In this document: positions 25,790 through 34,417 of the stretch, piece by piece
Layout of the letters: every line of letters starts with the position of its first letter
Position numbering within the stretch: position 1 is the first letter of the stretch
Source of the DNA: DASSUW01 sp963730535
GTDB lineage: Bacteria > Actinomycetota > Thermoleophilia > Solirubrobacterales > Solirubrobacteraceae
Reading direction: 5' to 3'
Assembly (NCBI GenBank): GCA_963730535.1
Contig: CAVSRU010000003.1
Location: 248,001 to 312,000, forward strand
DNA length: 64,000 nt
Translations under genes and position numbers: made by a program
Notes under the pieces: generated by a model
The model's database searches: none
Seen by the model: only the letters and a program-made list of their open reading frames with translations
What the model was told of the DNA's origin: nothing

Positions 25790-26630
25790 CTAGGCCGGTC
25801 GCGTCATGGCGATGAGGGCAGGGAGCACCTCGTCCCACGCCCACGCCGGGAACTCGTGCCCGAGGCCGTCGATCACGAGGAGCTGGGCGCCCGGGATCTC
25901 GCGCGCGAGGGCCTCGCCGTGGGGAAGGGGGAACAACGGATCCGCGGTGCCGTGGACGACGAGCGCGGGGACGGCGATCTCGCTCCGGTCGCGCCGGCGA
26001 CGGTTCGCCGCCGTCGAGCATGAAGTGGTTGAACGCGCTCGGCAGGCTGACCGAGCGGTCATACACGCGCCCGAGGAGGGCTCGCGTCGCCTGCTCGTCG
26101 ATGCCCCGCGATCCCGCATACGGCCGCTCGTCCTCGAGGAGGTACTCGATCGCCGCCTCGCGATCGGACCAGTCCGGCTCGGCACGGTCCTCCTCGAACG
26201 TCGCACGCAGCGCGTCGGACATACCCGGAAGCTCTGGCCCGCCGGCGCCCACCGGGCTGGTCGACATCAGCGTGATGCTGAGCACGCGGTCCGGTCGCTC
26301 GATCGCGATCCGCTGCACGATCCCGCCGCCCATCGAGAGACCGACGAGGTGGGCGCGCTCGACCCCTAGGTGATCGAGGATGGCGAGCGGATCGGTCACG
26401 AGGTCATCGCCGCTGTACGCGGGCTCGCCCGGCGGAGAGGACGTCGAGCCGCCGGTGTCGCGATGGTCGTAGCGGATGACGTAGCGGCCCGCGGCGGCCA
26501 GCCGCTCGCAGAACGGCTCCTCCCAGCGATCCATCGACGCGGCCCCGCCCATGATCAGCAGGACCGCCGGGTCTGAAGGGTCACCCACGGTGTCGACGCA
26601 CAGGGAGGCGCCGCCGACGTCCACTCGCAT
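25790..26630 (-). CDS. Alpha/beta hydrolase, frameshifted
   Basis: The N-terminal part reads VLLIMGGAASMDRWEEPFCERL, RYDHRDTGGST and the nucleophile elbow VGLSMGGGIVQRIA with a normal Ser. The C-terminal part with the acidic residue (VVHGTADPLFPLPHGEAL) and catalytic His (IDGLGHEFPAWAW) is one frame away. A single extra base between about 25990 and 26003 (GC-rich GCGCCGGCGACGG) explains the break. ATG 26630 is chosen because AAGGG lies just before it; ATG 26663 is an alternative. In contrast to the hydrolase-like protein at 18.4 kb, the catalytic triad is complete. The substrate is unknown. Confidence 0.75.
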
Positions 26631-26681
26631 GGACCCTTGACCGTCGCGGCCAGCGGAACTCATCGGCCGTAGTCTGAGCGC

Positions 26682-27697
26682 GTGCGTGCCGTGGTCTACG
26701 AGGCCTTCGGTGCAGATGCCGACGGTCGAGACGGTTCCCGATCCCGCTCCGGCGGCGCATGGTGTCGTGGTGCGGGTCCAGGCCAGCGGGCTGTGCCGGA
26801 GCGACTGGCACGGCTGGATGGGCCACGACCCGGACATCCGGCGCTTCCCGCACGTCCCCGGGCACGAGCTGGCGGGAGTCGTGGAGGCCGTGGGCGCCGA
26901 CGTCCGGCGGTGGCAGCCCGGCGATCGGGTGACCGTCCCGTTCGTGTGCGCGTGCGGGAGCTGCCCGCAGTGCGCGGCCGGGCATCACCAGATCTGCGAC
27001 CGGCAGACCCAGCCCGGGCTTCACGCATTGGGGCTCGTTCGCCGAGTACACGGCGCTGGACTGGGCCGACGTGAACCTCGTCGCGCTTCCGGACACCCTC
27101 GCGGCCGATGCCGCCGCGGCGCTCGGCTGCCGCTTCGCGACGGCCTACCGGGCGATCCTCCAGGTCGGCCGCGCCCGTGCCGGCGAGTGGGTGGCGGTGC
27201 ACGGCTGCGGCGGCGTCGGGCTGTCGGCGGTGATGATCGCGGCCGCCGCCGGGGCACGGGTGATCGCGGTCGACGTCGCCGAGCCCGCGCTGGAGCTGGC
27301 GCGCGAGGTCGGCGCCGAGGTGGCCGTCCCGGCGGGGACCGACGTGCGCGAGCACACCGGGGGCGGCGCCCATGTCAGCCTCGACGCGATCGGCGGCGAG
27401 GCGGCGTGCGCCGCATCGATCGCGAGCCTCCGCAAGCGAGGCCGCCACGTCCAGGTCGGCCTCCAGCCCGAGCCGCCGCGCGTGCCGATGGACCTCGTCA
27501 TCGGCCGCGAGCTCGAGCTGCTGGGCTCGCACGGCATGGCCGCCCACGCCTACCCGGAGATGCTCGCGCTCGTCGCGGCCGGTCGGCTGCAACCGGCGCG
27601 GCTCATCACGAGGCGGATCGGGCTCGACGCGGTCCCGCAGGCGCTCATGGCGATGAGCGACGGCGCGCCGGGCGGCGTGACGGTGATCCGGCCGTGA
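26682..27697 (+). CDS. Zn-dependent alcohol dehydrogenase (MDR), two frameshifts
   Basis: Three frames join into a complete ~337-residue medium-chain dehydrogenase if one G near 26712 and one C at 27019 are removed: MRAVVYEAFG-QMPTVETVPDP, then ICDRQTQPG-FTHWGSFAEYTA. Catalytic zinc ligands are in GLCRSDWHGWMGHDP and HVPGHELAG; the structural zinc site is CACGSCPQCAAGHHQIC; the NAD(P) motif is GCGGVGLSAVMIAAAAGA. It oxidises or reduces alcohols or aldehydes. A TAGTCT -10 (26670-26675) seven bases before GTG 26682 suggests a leaderless mRNA. The YjbR gene starts within its stop (GTGA). Confidence 0.82.
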
Positions 27698-28056
27698 CGG
27701 CGACGGAGCTCCGCCGGTGCTGCCTCGGGCACGGGGGCGCGATCGAGGACTTCCCGTTCGGGCCCGCGACCTCGGTCTTCAAGGTCGCCGGGAAGGTGTT
27801 CGCGCTCAGCGCGCTCGACCGCGCGCCGCTCGAGGTGAGCGCGAAGTGCGAGCCGGAGCTGGCCGCCCAGCTCCGGAACACCTATGCCGCGATCCGCCCC
27901 GGCTACCACCTCAATAAGCGCCACTGGAACACGATCACGCTCGACGGCACGCTCCCCGACCAGCTCGTCCGCGACCTGATCGAGGACTCCTACGACCTCG
28001 TGGTCAGCGCGCTCCCGAAGCGCGTCCGCGACCAGCTGGGCTGGACCGCTGCTTGA
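27694..28056 (+). CDS. MmcQ/YjbR family protein
   Basis: A 120-residue protein from GTG 27694, which overlaps the dehydrogenase stop. The family pattern is clear: FPFGPATSVFKVAGKVFALS, KCEPELAAQLRNTY, GYHLNKRHWNTITLDGTLP and LIEDSYDLVVSALPKRVR. These CyaY-like-fold proteins are described as DNA-binding but their role is unsettled. Translational coupling with the alcohol dehydrogenase is likely. Confidence 0.85.
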   Translation: MTATELRRCCLGHGGAIEDFPFGPATSVFKVAGKVFALSALDRAPLEVSAKCEPELAAQLRNTYAAIRPGYHLNKRHWNTITLDGTLPDQLVRDLIEDSYDLVVSALPKRVRDQLGWTAA

Positions 28057-28078
28057 CAGGCATCATCATCGAGAAGCG

Positions 28079-28457
28079 ATGCCGGACCCGCTGGTGGTCG
28101 TCGACGGCAACAACGTGATGGGCAGCCGCCCGGACGGCTGGTGGCGGGACCGTGCCGGCGCGGCCAAGCGGCTCGTCGCGCAGCTCGGGGACTGGGCCGC
28201 GAGCGTCGGATCGCGACGTGCTCGTGGTCTTCGACGGGGCGCCGCCGCCCGGGCTCGAGCCGCCTCACCGGGTCGAGGTCCGCTTCGCGCGGCGCCGGGG
28301 GCGGGACGCCGCCGATGACGACATCGCGGCGTTCGTCGCCGCCGACGAGGCGCCCGAGCGCCTCCGCGTCGTGACGTCGGACGCCGAGCTCGCGCGCCGG
28401 GTGCGCGAGCACGGGGCCGAGGTCATCGGCGCCCGCGAGCTGCTCGATCAGCTCTGA
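28079..28457 (+). CDS. NYN-domain (YacP-like) ribonuclease-type protein, frameshifted
   Basis: The N-terminus LVVVDGNNVMGSRPDGWWRDR carries the first acidic site of NYN/PIN-like nucleases. The remainder (RDVLVVFDGAPPPGLEP, ADDDIAAFVAADEAPERLRVVTSDAELARRV) supplies the other conserved Asp residues. The two halves are joined if one G at 28208 is removed (AASV-DRDVLVVF). It would be a ~125-residue RNase-like protein acting on RNA. It overlaps the stop of the converging aldo-keto reductase by ten bases. Confidence 0.75.
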
Positions 28458-29480
28458 GCGCGTCTCCGGGCGGCAGGCTGCAGTGCGGGGTTGACGAAGG
28501 AGTTGTCGGCCGGGTTGATGGTCGTGCCGGGCGCGACGATCTCGTCGATCCGATCCAGCACCGCCTCGTCGAGGACGACGTCGGCCGCGGCCAGCTGGCC
28601 CTCGAGCTGCTCCATCGTGCGAGGGCCGACGAGCGCCGCCGTGATCGCGGGGTGGTTGAGCACGAACGCGATCGCGAGCTGGATGAGCGTGATGCCGGCT
28701 CCCTCGGCGAGCTGAGCGAGCTCCTCGACGGCGTCGAGCTTGCGCTGGTTGAAGGGGTTCGCGAGATCGAAGCGCTCTGGTAGCCGGGTGGCGCGCGAGG
28801 AGGACTGCTGCCCGGCGTCCTTGCGCCAGCGGCCCGACAGCCAGCCGCCGGCGAGCGGGCTGTACGACATGACGGCCATCCCGTGGCGCGCGCACGTGGG
28901 CAGCACGTCGGCCTCGACGGCACGGACGAGGATCGAGTACGGCGGCTGCTCGGTCACGAACCGCTGAAGCCGCCGATCGCGCGCGACCCACTGCGCCTCG
29001 GCGATCTGGCTGCCCGGGAACGTCGAGGAGCCGATGTAGCGGACCTTGCCCTGATGGACGAGGTCGGTCAGCGCCGACAGCGTCTCCTCGACGTCGGTAT
29101 CGCGGTTCGGGGCGGTGGACCTGGTACAGGTCGATCCAGTCGGTGCCCAGCCGCCGTAGCGAGTCCTCCACCGCGCGGACGATCCAGCGGCGAGAGCTGC
29201 CCTGCCGGTTGGGATCGTCACCCATCGCGCCGTGGAACTTGGTGGCGAGGATCACGTCGTCCCGCCGGCCGCCGGCGAGCGCCTTGCCGACGATCTCCTC
29301 GGACTCACCCTGCCCGTAGACGTCGGCGGTGTCGACGAAGTTGATCCCGGCGTCCAGCGCCGCGTGGATGATCCGGATCGACTCGTCGTGGTCGGGGTTG
29401 CCCCACGCGCCGAACATCATCGCGCCGAGGCAGAACTTGCTCACCGAGACACCCGTGCGTCCGAGCTCGCGCTGCTCCAT
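28448..29480 (-). CDS. Aldo/keto reductase, frameshifted
   Basis: The N-terminal frame gives MEQRELGRTGVSVSKFCLGA, VDTADVYGQGESEEIVGKAL, the catalytic Lys in ILATKFHGAMG, and DWIDLYQVHRP with the catalytic His. The remainder, with NRDTDVEETLSALTDLV and IGSSTFPGSQIAEAQW, is in another frame. Removing one base from the four-base G run at 29109-29112 restores HRPNRDTDVEE. The rebuilt ~343-residue enzyme is a NADPH-dependent reductase of the AKR11/12-like type. ATG 29480 gives the standard N-terminus. Confidence 0.82.
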
Positions 29481-29545
29481 GCCGGGAGTCCAGCACATCG
29501 CCTCGCCGAGGCGTACGTCGGTCGCCGGCGGGGGATGCAAGGCCC

Positions 29546-29755
29546 ATGAGCGATCACGTCTACAAGAGCATCGAGATCACCGGCTCATCGCCCGAGGGCG
29601 TGAGCCAGGCGATCGACCGCGCCGTCACGAAGGCGTCGCAGAGCCTCCGGGGGCTCGACTGGTTCGAGGTCGTCGAGATCCGCGGCCATATCGCGGAGGG
29701 CGCCATCGCCCACTACCAGGTCACGCTCAAGGTGGGATTCCGCCTGGAGGACTGA
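29546..29755 (+). CDS. Dodecin family protein
   Basis: A 69-residue protein with the dodecin pattern HVYKSIEITGSSPEGVSQAI, a helix DRAVTKASQSLRGLDWFEV and strands EIRGHIAEG and YQVTLKVGFRLED. Dodecins assemble into hollow dodecamers that store flavin and protect against light-induced damage. Tryptophan in LDWFEV is the residue that stacks on the flavin ring in the family. ATG 29546 is the only sensible start. Confidence 0.92.
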   Translation: MSDHVYKSIEITGSSPEGVSQAIDRAVTKASQSLRGLDWFEVVEIRGHIAEGAIAHYQVTLKVGFRLED

Positions 29756-29762
29756 GCCGGGC

Positions 29763-29792
29763 TTGACATGTGACCATTTGGTCACCTATGCT
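29763..29792 (+). promoter_or_regulatory. Promoter with palindromic operator of the ArsR-SRPBCC gene
   Basis: TTGACA (29763-29768) and TATGCT (29787-29792) are separated by 18 bases. The spacer contains the perfect palindrome GTGACCA-TT-TGGTCAC (29770-29785), where an ArsR dimer would block RNA polymerase. The -10 box ends eight bases before ATG 29800, so the transcript should start at or next to the start codon. The encoded regulator very probably represses itself here. Confidence 0.8.
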
Positions 29793-29799
29793 CCTGAAC

Positions 29800-30618
29800 A
29801 TGGACGCGGTGTTCAAGGCGCTCGCAGACCCCACCCGAAGGGGCCTACTCGACGAGCTGTTCAAGGAAGACGGGCAGCCGCTGAGCGCCCTCGAAGCGCA
29901 GTTGCCGATGACGCGCTTCGGGGTGATGAAGCACCTGCGGGTGCTCGAGGAGGCGGGTCTCGTGACCACGCGCAGGCGCGGTCGCGAGAAGCTCCATTTC
30001 CTGAACCCGGTCCCGATCCGGCTCGTCCACGACAGGTGGGTGAGCAAGTACGCCGAGCCCTGGGCCGCCGCGCTCACGGGCATCAAGCGCGAGCTCGAGG
30101 AGCAGACCATGGAGTCAGTCGACGTGCAGCACCGCGTGCCGCTCGCCCCCGATCCGGAGGGCGAGGGCGCCATGGCGGTGTTCGAGATCTACATCAAGAC
30201 GACGCCCGAGCGTCTGTGGGAGGCGATCACCGATCCCAAGCTGCGGGCCAAGTACAGCTTCGGAGTCGAGACCCACTCGGAGTGGACGGCCGGCTCGAGC
30301 TACGCGGCCGCGGTCCCCGGGGTCGTCGACATCGCGGCCGGCGAGAACCTCGAGGTGGACCCGCCGCGCCGGCTCGTGCAGAGCCTCAACGCGCTCTGGA
30401 GCGACGACGTCAAGGCCGCGGGGACCTCACGGGTCACCTGGGAGATCGTCCCGGTCGGCGATTCGTGCCAGCTGACCGTGATCCACGACCAGCTCCCCGA
30501 GGGCGCCAACCATGAGCTCTACGGCGGCTGGCCGATGATCCTCTCGGGCCTGAAGACGCTGCTGGAGACCGGCGACACGCTCACCACGCCGGGCTCGCTG
30601 ATGTACGCGCAGAACTGA
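29800..30618 (+). CDS. ArsR-type regulator fused to SRPBCC domain
   Basis: A 272-residue protein; ATG 29788 (MLLN) is in frame but lies inside the -10 box, so ATG 29800 is preferred. Residues 1-90 form an ArsR winged helix (VFKALADPTRRGLLDEL, TRFGVMKHLRVLEEAGLV, TRRRGREKLHFL). Residues ~125-260 are an SRPBCC/AHSA1 ligand-binding domain (AVFEIYIKTTPERLWEAITD, GGWPMILSGLKTLLETGD). The fusion suggests that a hydrophobic ligand in the SRPBCC pocket controls DNA binding. Its operator is the palindrome in its own promoter. No obvious target operon lies downstream, as the next gene converges. Confidence 0.88.
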   Translation: MDAVFKALADPTRRGLLDELFKEDGQPLSALEAQLPMTRFGVMKHLRVLEEAGLVTTRRRGREKLHFLNPVPIRLVHDRWVSKYAEPWAAALTGIKRELEEQTMESVDVQHRVPLAPDPEGEGAMAVFEIYIKTTPERLWEAITDPKLRAKYSFGVETHSEWTAGSSYAAAVPGVVDIAAGENLEVDPPRRLVQSLNALWSDDVKAAGTSRVTWEIVPVGDSCQLTVIHDQLPEGANHELYGGWPMILSGLKTLLETGDTLTTPGSLMYAQN

Positions 30619-30627
30619 GCGCGCGCG

Positions 30628-31200
30628 TCACGGAGACAGCCGCTCGGCCCGCCACACGCCGTCCGGAGCGCGGAGGAAGTGCTCCCGGTCGTGGAGGCGG
30701 TCCGGGCGGCCCTGCCAGAGCTCGATCGCGTCGGGGCGGAGGCGGTAGCCGCCCCAGTGATCGGGCCGGGGGATGTCGTCGGGGAAGCGCTCGGCGACGG
30801 CCCGTACGCGCTCCTCGAGCTCGTCGCGGTCGCGCAGGGCGGTGCCCTGGGCGGAGGCCCAGGCGCCGAGCTTGGCGCCGCGCGAGCGCGACGCGAAGTA
30901 GGCGTCCGAGTCAGCCGCGGGGAGCCGCTCGACCTCCCCTTCGAGGCGCACGGAGCGGCCGACCGGCAGCCAGTAGAGCGTCGCCGCCGCGCGCGGGTTC
31001 GCGTCGAGCTCGCGCGCCTTGCGGGATCCGTAGTTGGTGAAGAACCGGATGCCGTCGTCGTCGATCCCCTTGAGCAGCACGAAGCGCACCGACGGCCGCC
31101 CGTCGGGCGTCGCCGTCGCGAGCGCCATCGCGTCGGCCTCCGGCAGCCCGGCGGCGACGACCTCGTCGTACCAGTCGCGGACGACGGAAAGGGGGTTCAC
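30628..31200 (-). CDS. pdxH: Pyridoxamine 5'-phosphate oxidase
   Basis: A 190-residue protein from GTG 31200, overlapping the upstream gabD-like stop (GTGA). Signatures are AMALATATPDGRPSVRFVLL, FFTNYGSRKARELDANPRAA and the C-terminal WGGYRLRPDAIELWQGRPDR...RAERLSP. It oxidises pyridoxine/pyridoxamine phosphate to pyridoxal phosphate with FMN. Length is slightly short but complete. Being last in a three-gene same-strand set with the aldehyde dehydrogenase and TPP enzyme, it is probably co-transcribed with them. Confidence 0.92.
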   Translation of the reverse strand: MNPLSVVRDWYDEVVAAGLPEADAMALATATPDGRPSVRFVLLKGIDDDGIRFFTNYGSRKARELDANPRAAATLYWLPVGRSVRLEGEVERLPAADSDAYFASRSRGAKLGAWASAQGTALRDRDELEERVRAVAERFPDDIPRPDHWGGYRLRPDAIELWQGRPDRLHDREHFLRAPDGVWRAERLSP

Positions 31201-32666
31201 ATCGCCATCGCGACGTACTTGGTCTCGAGGTACTCCTGGATGCCCTCCGGCCCGCCCTCGCGACCGAAGCCCGAAGCCTTCACGCCGCCGAACGGGGCGG
31301 CGGCGTTGGAGACCATCCCCTGGTTGAGGCCGACCATCCCGGTCTCGAGCCTTTCGATCACGCGGAAGGCGCGCTTGATGTCGCGCGTGTAGAGGTAGGA
31401 CACGAGCCCGAACTCCGTGTCGTTGGCGGCGGCGATCGCCTCGTCCTCGTCGTCGAAGCCGATCACCGGCGCGACCGGCCCGAAGATCTCCTCCGCGAGG
31501 AGGCGGGAGCCGTGCGGCACGCCGCCGAGCACGGTCGGCGCGTAGAAGTAGCCGGCGCCGGTGAGCTGCCGCCCGCCGACCAATACCTGCGCCCCGCGGC
31601 CCGTCGCGTCGTCGACGAGCTCCGCCACCTTGGAGCGCTGCGTGTCGTCGATCAGCGGGCCGACCTTGACGTCGTCCTCAGTGCCGCGCCCGACGCGCAT
31701 CTCGCCCAGCTTGGCCGCGAGCTTCTCGGCGAACTCGTCGGCGACCGACCCGGCGACGTGGAAGCGGTTGGCCGCGGTGCACGCCTCGCCGATGTTGCGC
31801 ATCTTGGCGATCACCGCGCCCTCGACCGCCGCGTCGACGTCGGCGTCCGCGAACACCAGGAACGGGGCGTTGCCGCCCAGCTCCATCGAGGTCCGCAGCA
31901 GCCCCTGGGCGGACTGCTCGACCAGCTTGCGACCGACCTCGGTCGAGCCGGTGAACGTGAGCTTGCGCAGCCGCGGGTCGGAGATGATCGGCTCCGACAC
32001 CTCGGCCGACGAGGACGAGGTCACGACGTTGAGCACGCCGGGCGGCAGCCCCGCCTCCTCGAGGATCCGCGCGAGCGCGAGCATCGAGAGCGGCGTCTGC
32101 TGCGCCGGCTTGACGACCATCGTGCAGCCGGCGGCGACCGCCGGCCCGATCTTGCGCGTCCCCATCGCCATCGGGAAGTTCCACGGCGTGATCGCGTAGC
32201 ACGGCCCGACCGGCTGCTTCATGGTGAGCAGGCGGCCCTGGCCGTTCGGCGCCGTCGCGAAGCGCCCCTCGATCCGCACCGCCTCCTCGGAGAACCAGCG
32301 CAGGAACTCCGCCGCGTACACCACCTCGGCCTTGGACTCGGCGAGCGGCTTGCCCATCTCGAGCGTCATCAGCAGCGACAGGTCGTCGGTCCGCTCGATG
32401 ATCCGCTCGAACGCCCGTCGCAGGATCTCGCCGCGCTCGCGCGGCGGATGCGCCGCCCACTCGCCCTTGACCCCCACCGCGGCGTCGAGCGCGGCCTTCG
32501 CGTCCTCCGGCGTCGCATCGGCGACCTCGACGAGCGTGTCGCCCGTCGACGGGTCCTCGACCGCCAAGGTCTGGCCGCCGGTTGCCTCGCGCCACTCGCC
32601 ACCGATGAACAGCTCCCGGGGCGCCGCCTCGACGACCTCGCTCTCCCTCTCCGCAGTGATGCTCAT
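31197..32666 (-). CDS. gabD: NAD(P)-dependent aldehyde dehydrogenase, succinate-semialdehyde type
   Basis: A 489-residue protein. ATG 32666 (MSITAERE) is preferred, with GGAG and AGGGTGG just upstream. Signatures: ITPWNFPMAMGTRKIGPA, FTGSTEVGRKLVEQSA, catalytic Glu in MELGGNAPFLVF and Cys in NIGEACTAANRF. The overall pattern and the C-terminal GREGGPEGIQEYLETKY match the GabD group that oxidises succinate semialdehyde to succinate. Specific substrate is inferred from similarity. It overlaps pdxH by four bases. Confidence 0.85.
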   Translation of the reverse strand: MSITAERESEVVEAAPRELFIGGEWREATGGQTLAVEDPSTGDTLVEVADATPEDAKAALDAAVGVKGEWAAHPPRERGEILRRAFERIIERTDDLSLLMTLEMGKPLAESKAEVVYAAEFLRWFSEEAVRIEGRFATAPNGQGRLLTMKQPVGPCYAITPWNFPMAMGTRKIGPAVAAGCTMVVKPAQQTPLSMLALARILEEAGLPPGVLNVVTSSSSAEVSEPIISDPRLRKLTFTGSTEVGRKLVEQSAQGLLRTSMELGGNAPFLVFADADVDAAVEGAVIAKMRNIGEACTAANRFHVAGSVADEFAEKLAAKLGEMRVGRGTEDDVKVGPLIDDTQRSKVAELVDDATGRGAQVLVGGRQLTGAGYFYAPTVLGGVPHGSRLLAEEIFGPVAPVIGFDDEDEAIAAANDTEFGLVSYLYTRDIKRAFRVIERLETGMVGLNQGMVSNAAAPFGGVKASGFGREGGPEGIQEYLETKYVAMAM

Positions 32667-32724
32667 GCCACCCTGCTCCGCGTGCGAGCTGTTCTCCGAT
32701 CGCTTGTGTCGACCCAATGGTTTG

Positions 32725-34386
32725 TCATGCAGCCACTGTCTCCGTTCCGAGTTCGTCCGAGATTGCCACGTCCATCGAGTAGTCGATCGGGACCACGATC
32801 AGCGACGGCAGGTCGAGCGTCAGCGCGTGCCGCAGCCGGGTGCCGAGGTCGTCGACCGACTCGCAGCGCCAGCCCGGCATGCCGAACGCCTCCGCCAGCC
32901 GCACGAAGTCGGGGTTCGTGAAGTCGGTCCCGAAGTGGCGGCCGAACTTCTTCTCCTGCTTCCACACGATCGAGCCGTACTGGCGGTTCTCCCAGATCAC
33001 GTTGACGACCGCCGTCCGTAGCCGCACCGCGGTCTCCAGCTCCTGCACGTTCATGAGGAAGCCGCCGTCGCCGCTCACCGTCACCACGTGGCGCTCGGGG
33101 TGGACCAGCTTGGCGGCGATCGCCGTGGGGAGCGCGATCCCCATCCCCGCGAGCCCGTTGGCGACGAAGACCGTGTTCGGCTCGTGGGCGGGGAACATGC
33201 GCGCGATCCACAGCTTGTGCAGCCCGACGTCGGAGATCAGCATGTCGCGACGCCCGAGCACCTGGCGGATCTCCCACAGCGCCCGCGGCGGCTTGAAGGG
33301 GAACGAGTCGTCGTCCTTGGCGGCCTCGAAGCGGCCCAGCACGATGTCGTTCAGCCGCGAGGCGGGGGGCTCGAACCGGCTCCCGAGCTCCCCGGCGAGG
33401 ACCAGGAGGATGTGGGCGAGATCGCCGACCAGGTCGACCTCCGTCATGAAGTGCTCGTCGACCTCGGGCGTCAACGTGTCGATGCAGACGATCCGCTTGT
33501 CGCGGTCCGGGTTCCAGTTCGCCGGCGAGTGCTCGACGAGGTCGTAGCCGACCGTGATCACCACGTCGGCGTCCTCGAACCCGGCGAGCGCGTAGTCGCG
33601 CGACTGGAGGCCCACCGTGCCGAGCGCGTGTGGGTCCTCGTAGTCGAGCATCCCCTTGCCCATGAACGTCTCGGCCACGCCGATGCCGGTCGCGCGCGCG
33701 AACTCGCGCAGCGCGGCGGCGGAGCCGGTGCGGGCGACGCCGTTGCCGGCGAGCACGATCGGCCGGTCGGCGGAGCGGATGACCTCGAGCGCGGCCCGCA
33801 GCTCCTCGCCGCTCGGCTCGGGCCGGCGGAAGGCGGTGCGCACGGGGAGCGGATCGGCGTCGACGGTCGCGGCCATCACATCCTCGGGCAGCTCGATGTG
33901 GGTCGGGCCGGGCTTCTGCGCCTGGGCGACCTTGAACGCCTTGCGCACGACCTCGGGGATCACGCGGGCCGAGTTCAGGCGCGTGTTGAACTTCGTCACC
34001 GGCCGCAGCATGTCGACCACGTCGATGTACTGGTGCGACTCCTTGTGCATCCGTTCAAGGTCCGCCTGGCCCGTGAGCGCCACCATCGGCGAGCGGTCGA
34101 GCAGGGCGTCGGCGACGCCGGTGACGAGGTTGGTCGCTCCCGGCCCGAGCGTGCCCAGGCAGACGCCCGCGCTGCGCGTCAGGCGGCCGTACATGTCGGC
34201 CATGTAGGCCCCGCCCTGCTCGTGGCGAACGGGGATGAACGCGATCGAGGACGCATCGAGTGACGCGTTGAGATCCAGCGTCTCCTCCCCGGGGATGCCG
34301 AATACGTACTTGACGCCCTCGGCCTCGAGGCACTCCACGAATAGATCCGACGCCTTGCGCTCAGTCACCCCACCAGTCTTCCGCAT
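32725..34386 (-). CDS. Thiamine-diphosphate enzyme, acetolactate synthase large-subunit type
   Basis: A 553-residue protein; ATG 34386 has AGGAG seven bases upstream, while GTG 34368 is a second possible start. The ThDP activator Glu lies in IPVRHEQGGAYMADMYGR, and the ThDP-binding motif is VSGDGGFLMNVQELETAVR. FGIPGEETLDL, GPGATNLVTGVADA and YGSIVWKQEKKFGRHFGTDF point to the catabolic (AlsS-like) acetolactate synthase group, which acts without a small subunit; none is found here. It condenses two pyruvates to acetolactate. It leads the gabD-pdxH run. Confidence 0.82.
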   Translation of the reverse strand: MRKTGGVTERKASDLFVECLEAEGVKYVFGIPGEETLDLNASLDASSIAFIPVRHEQGGAYMADMYGRLTRSAGVCLGTLGPGATNLVTGVADALLDRSPMVALTGQADLERMHKESHQYIDVVDMLRPVTKFNTRLNSARVIPEVVRKAFKVAQAQKPGPTHIELPEDVMAATVDADPLPVRTAFRRPEPSGEELRAALEVIRSADRPIVLAGNGVARTGSAAALREFARATGIGVAETFMGKGMLDYEDPHALGTVGLQSRDYALAGFEDADVVITVGYDLVEHSPANWNPDRDKRIVCIDTLTPEVDEHFMTEVDLVGDLAHILLVLAGELGSRFEPPASRLNDIVLGRFEAAKDDDSFPFKPPRALWEIRQVLGRRDMLISDVGLHKLWIARMFPAHEPNTVFVANGLAGMGIALPTAIAAKLVHPERHVVTVSGDGGFLMNVQELETAVRLRTAVVNVIWENRQYGSIVWKQEKKFGRHFGTDFTNPDFVRLAEAFGMPGWRCESVDDLGTRLRHALTLDLPSLIVVPIDYSMDVAISDELGTETVAA

Positions 34387-34417
34387 CGCGACTCCTGGCT
34401 ACCCTGACCCCTTCGCC

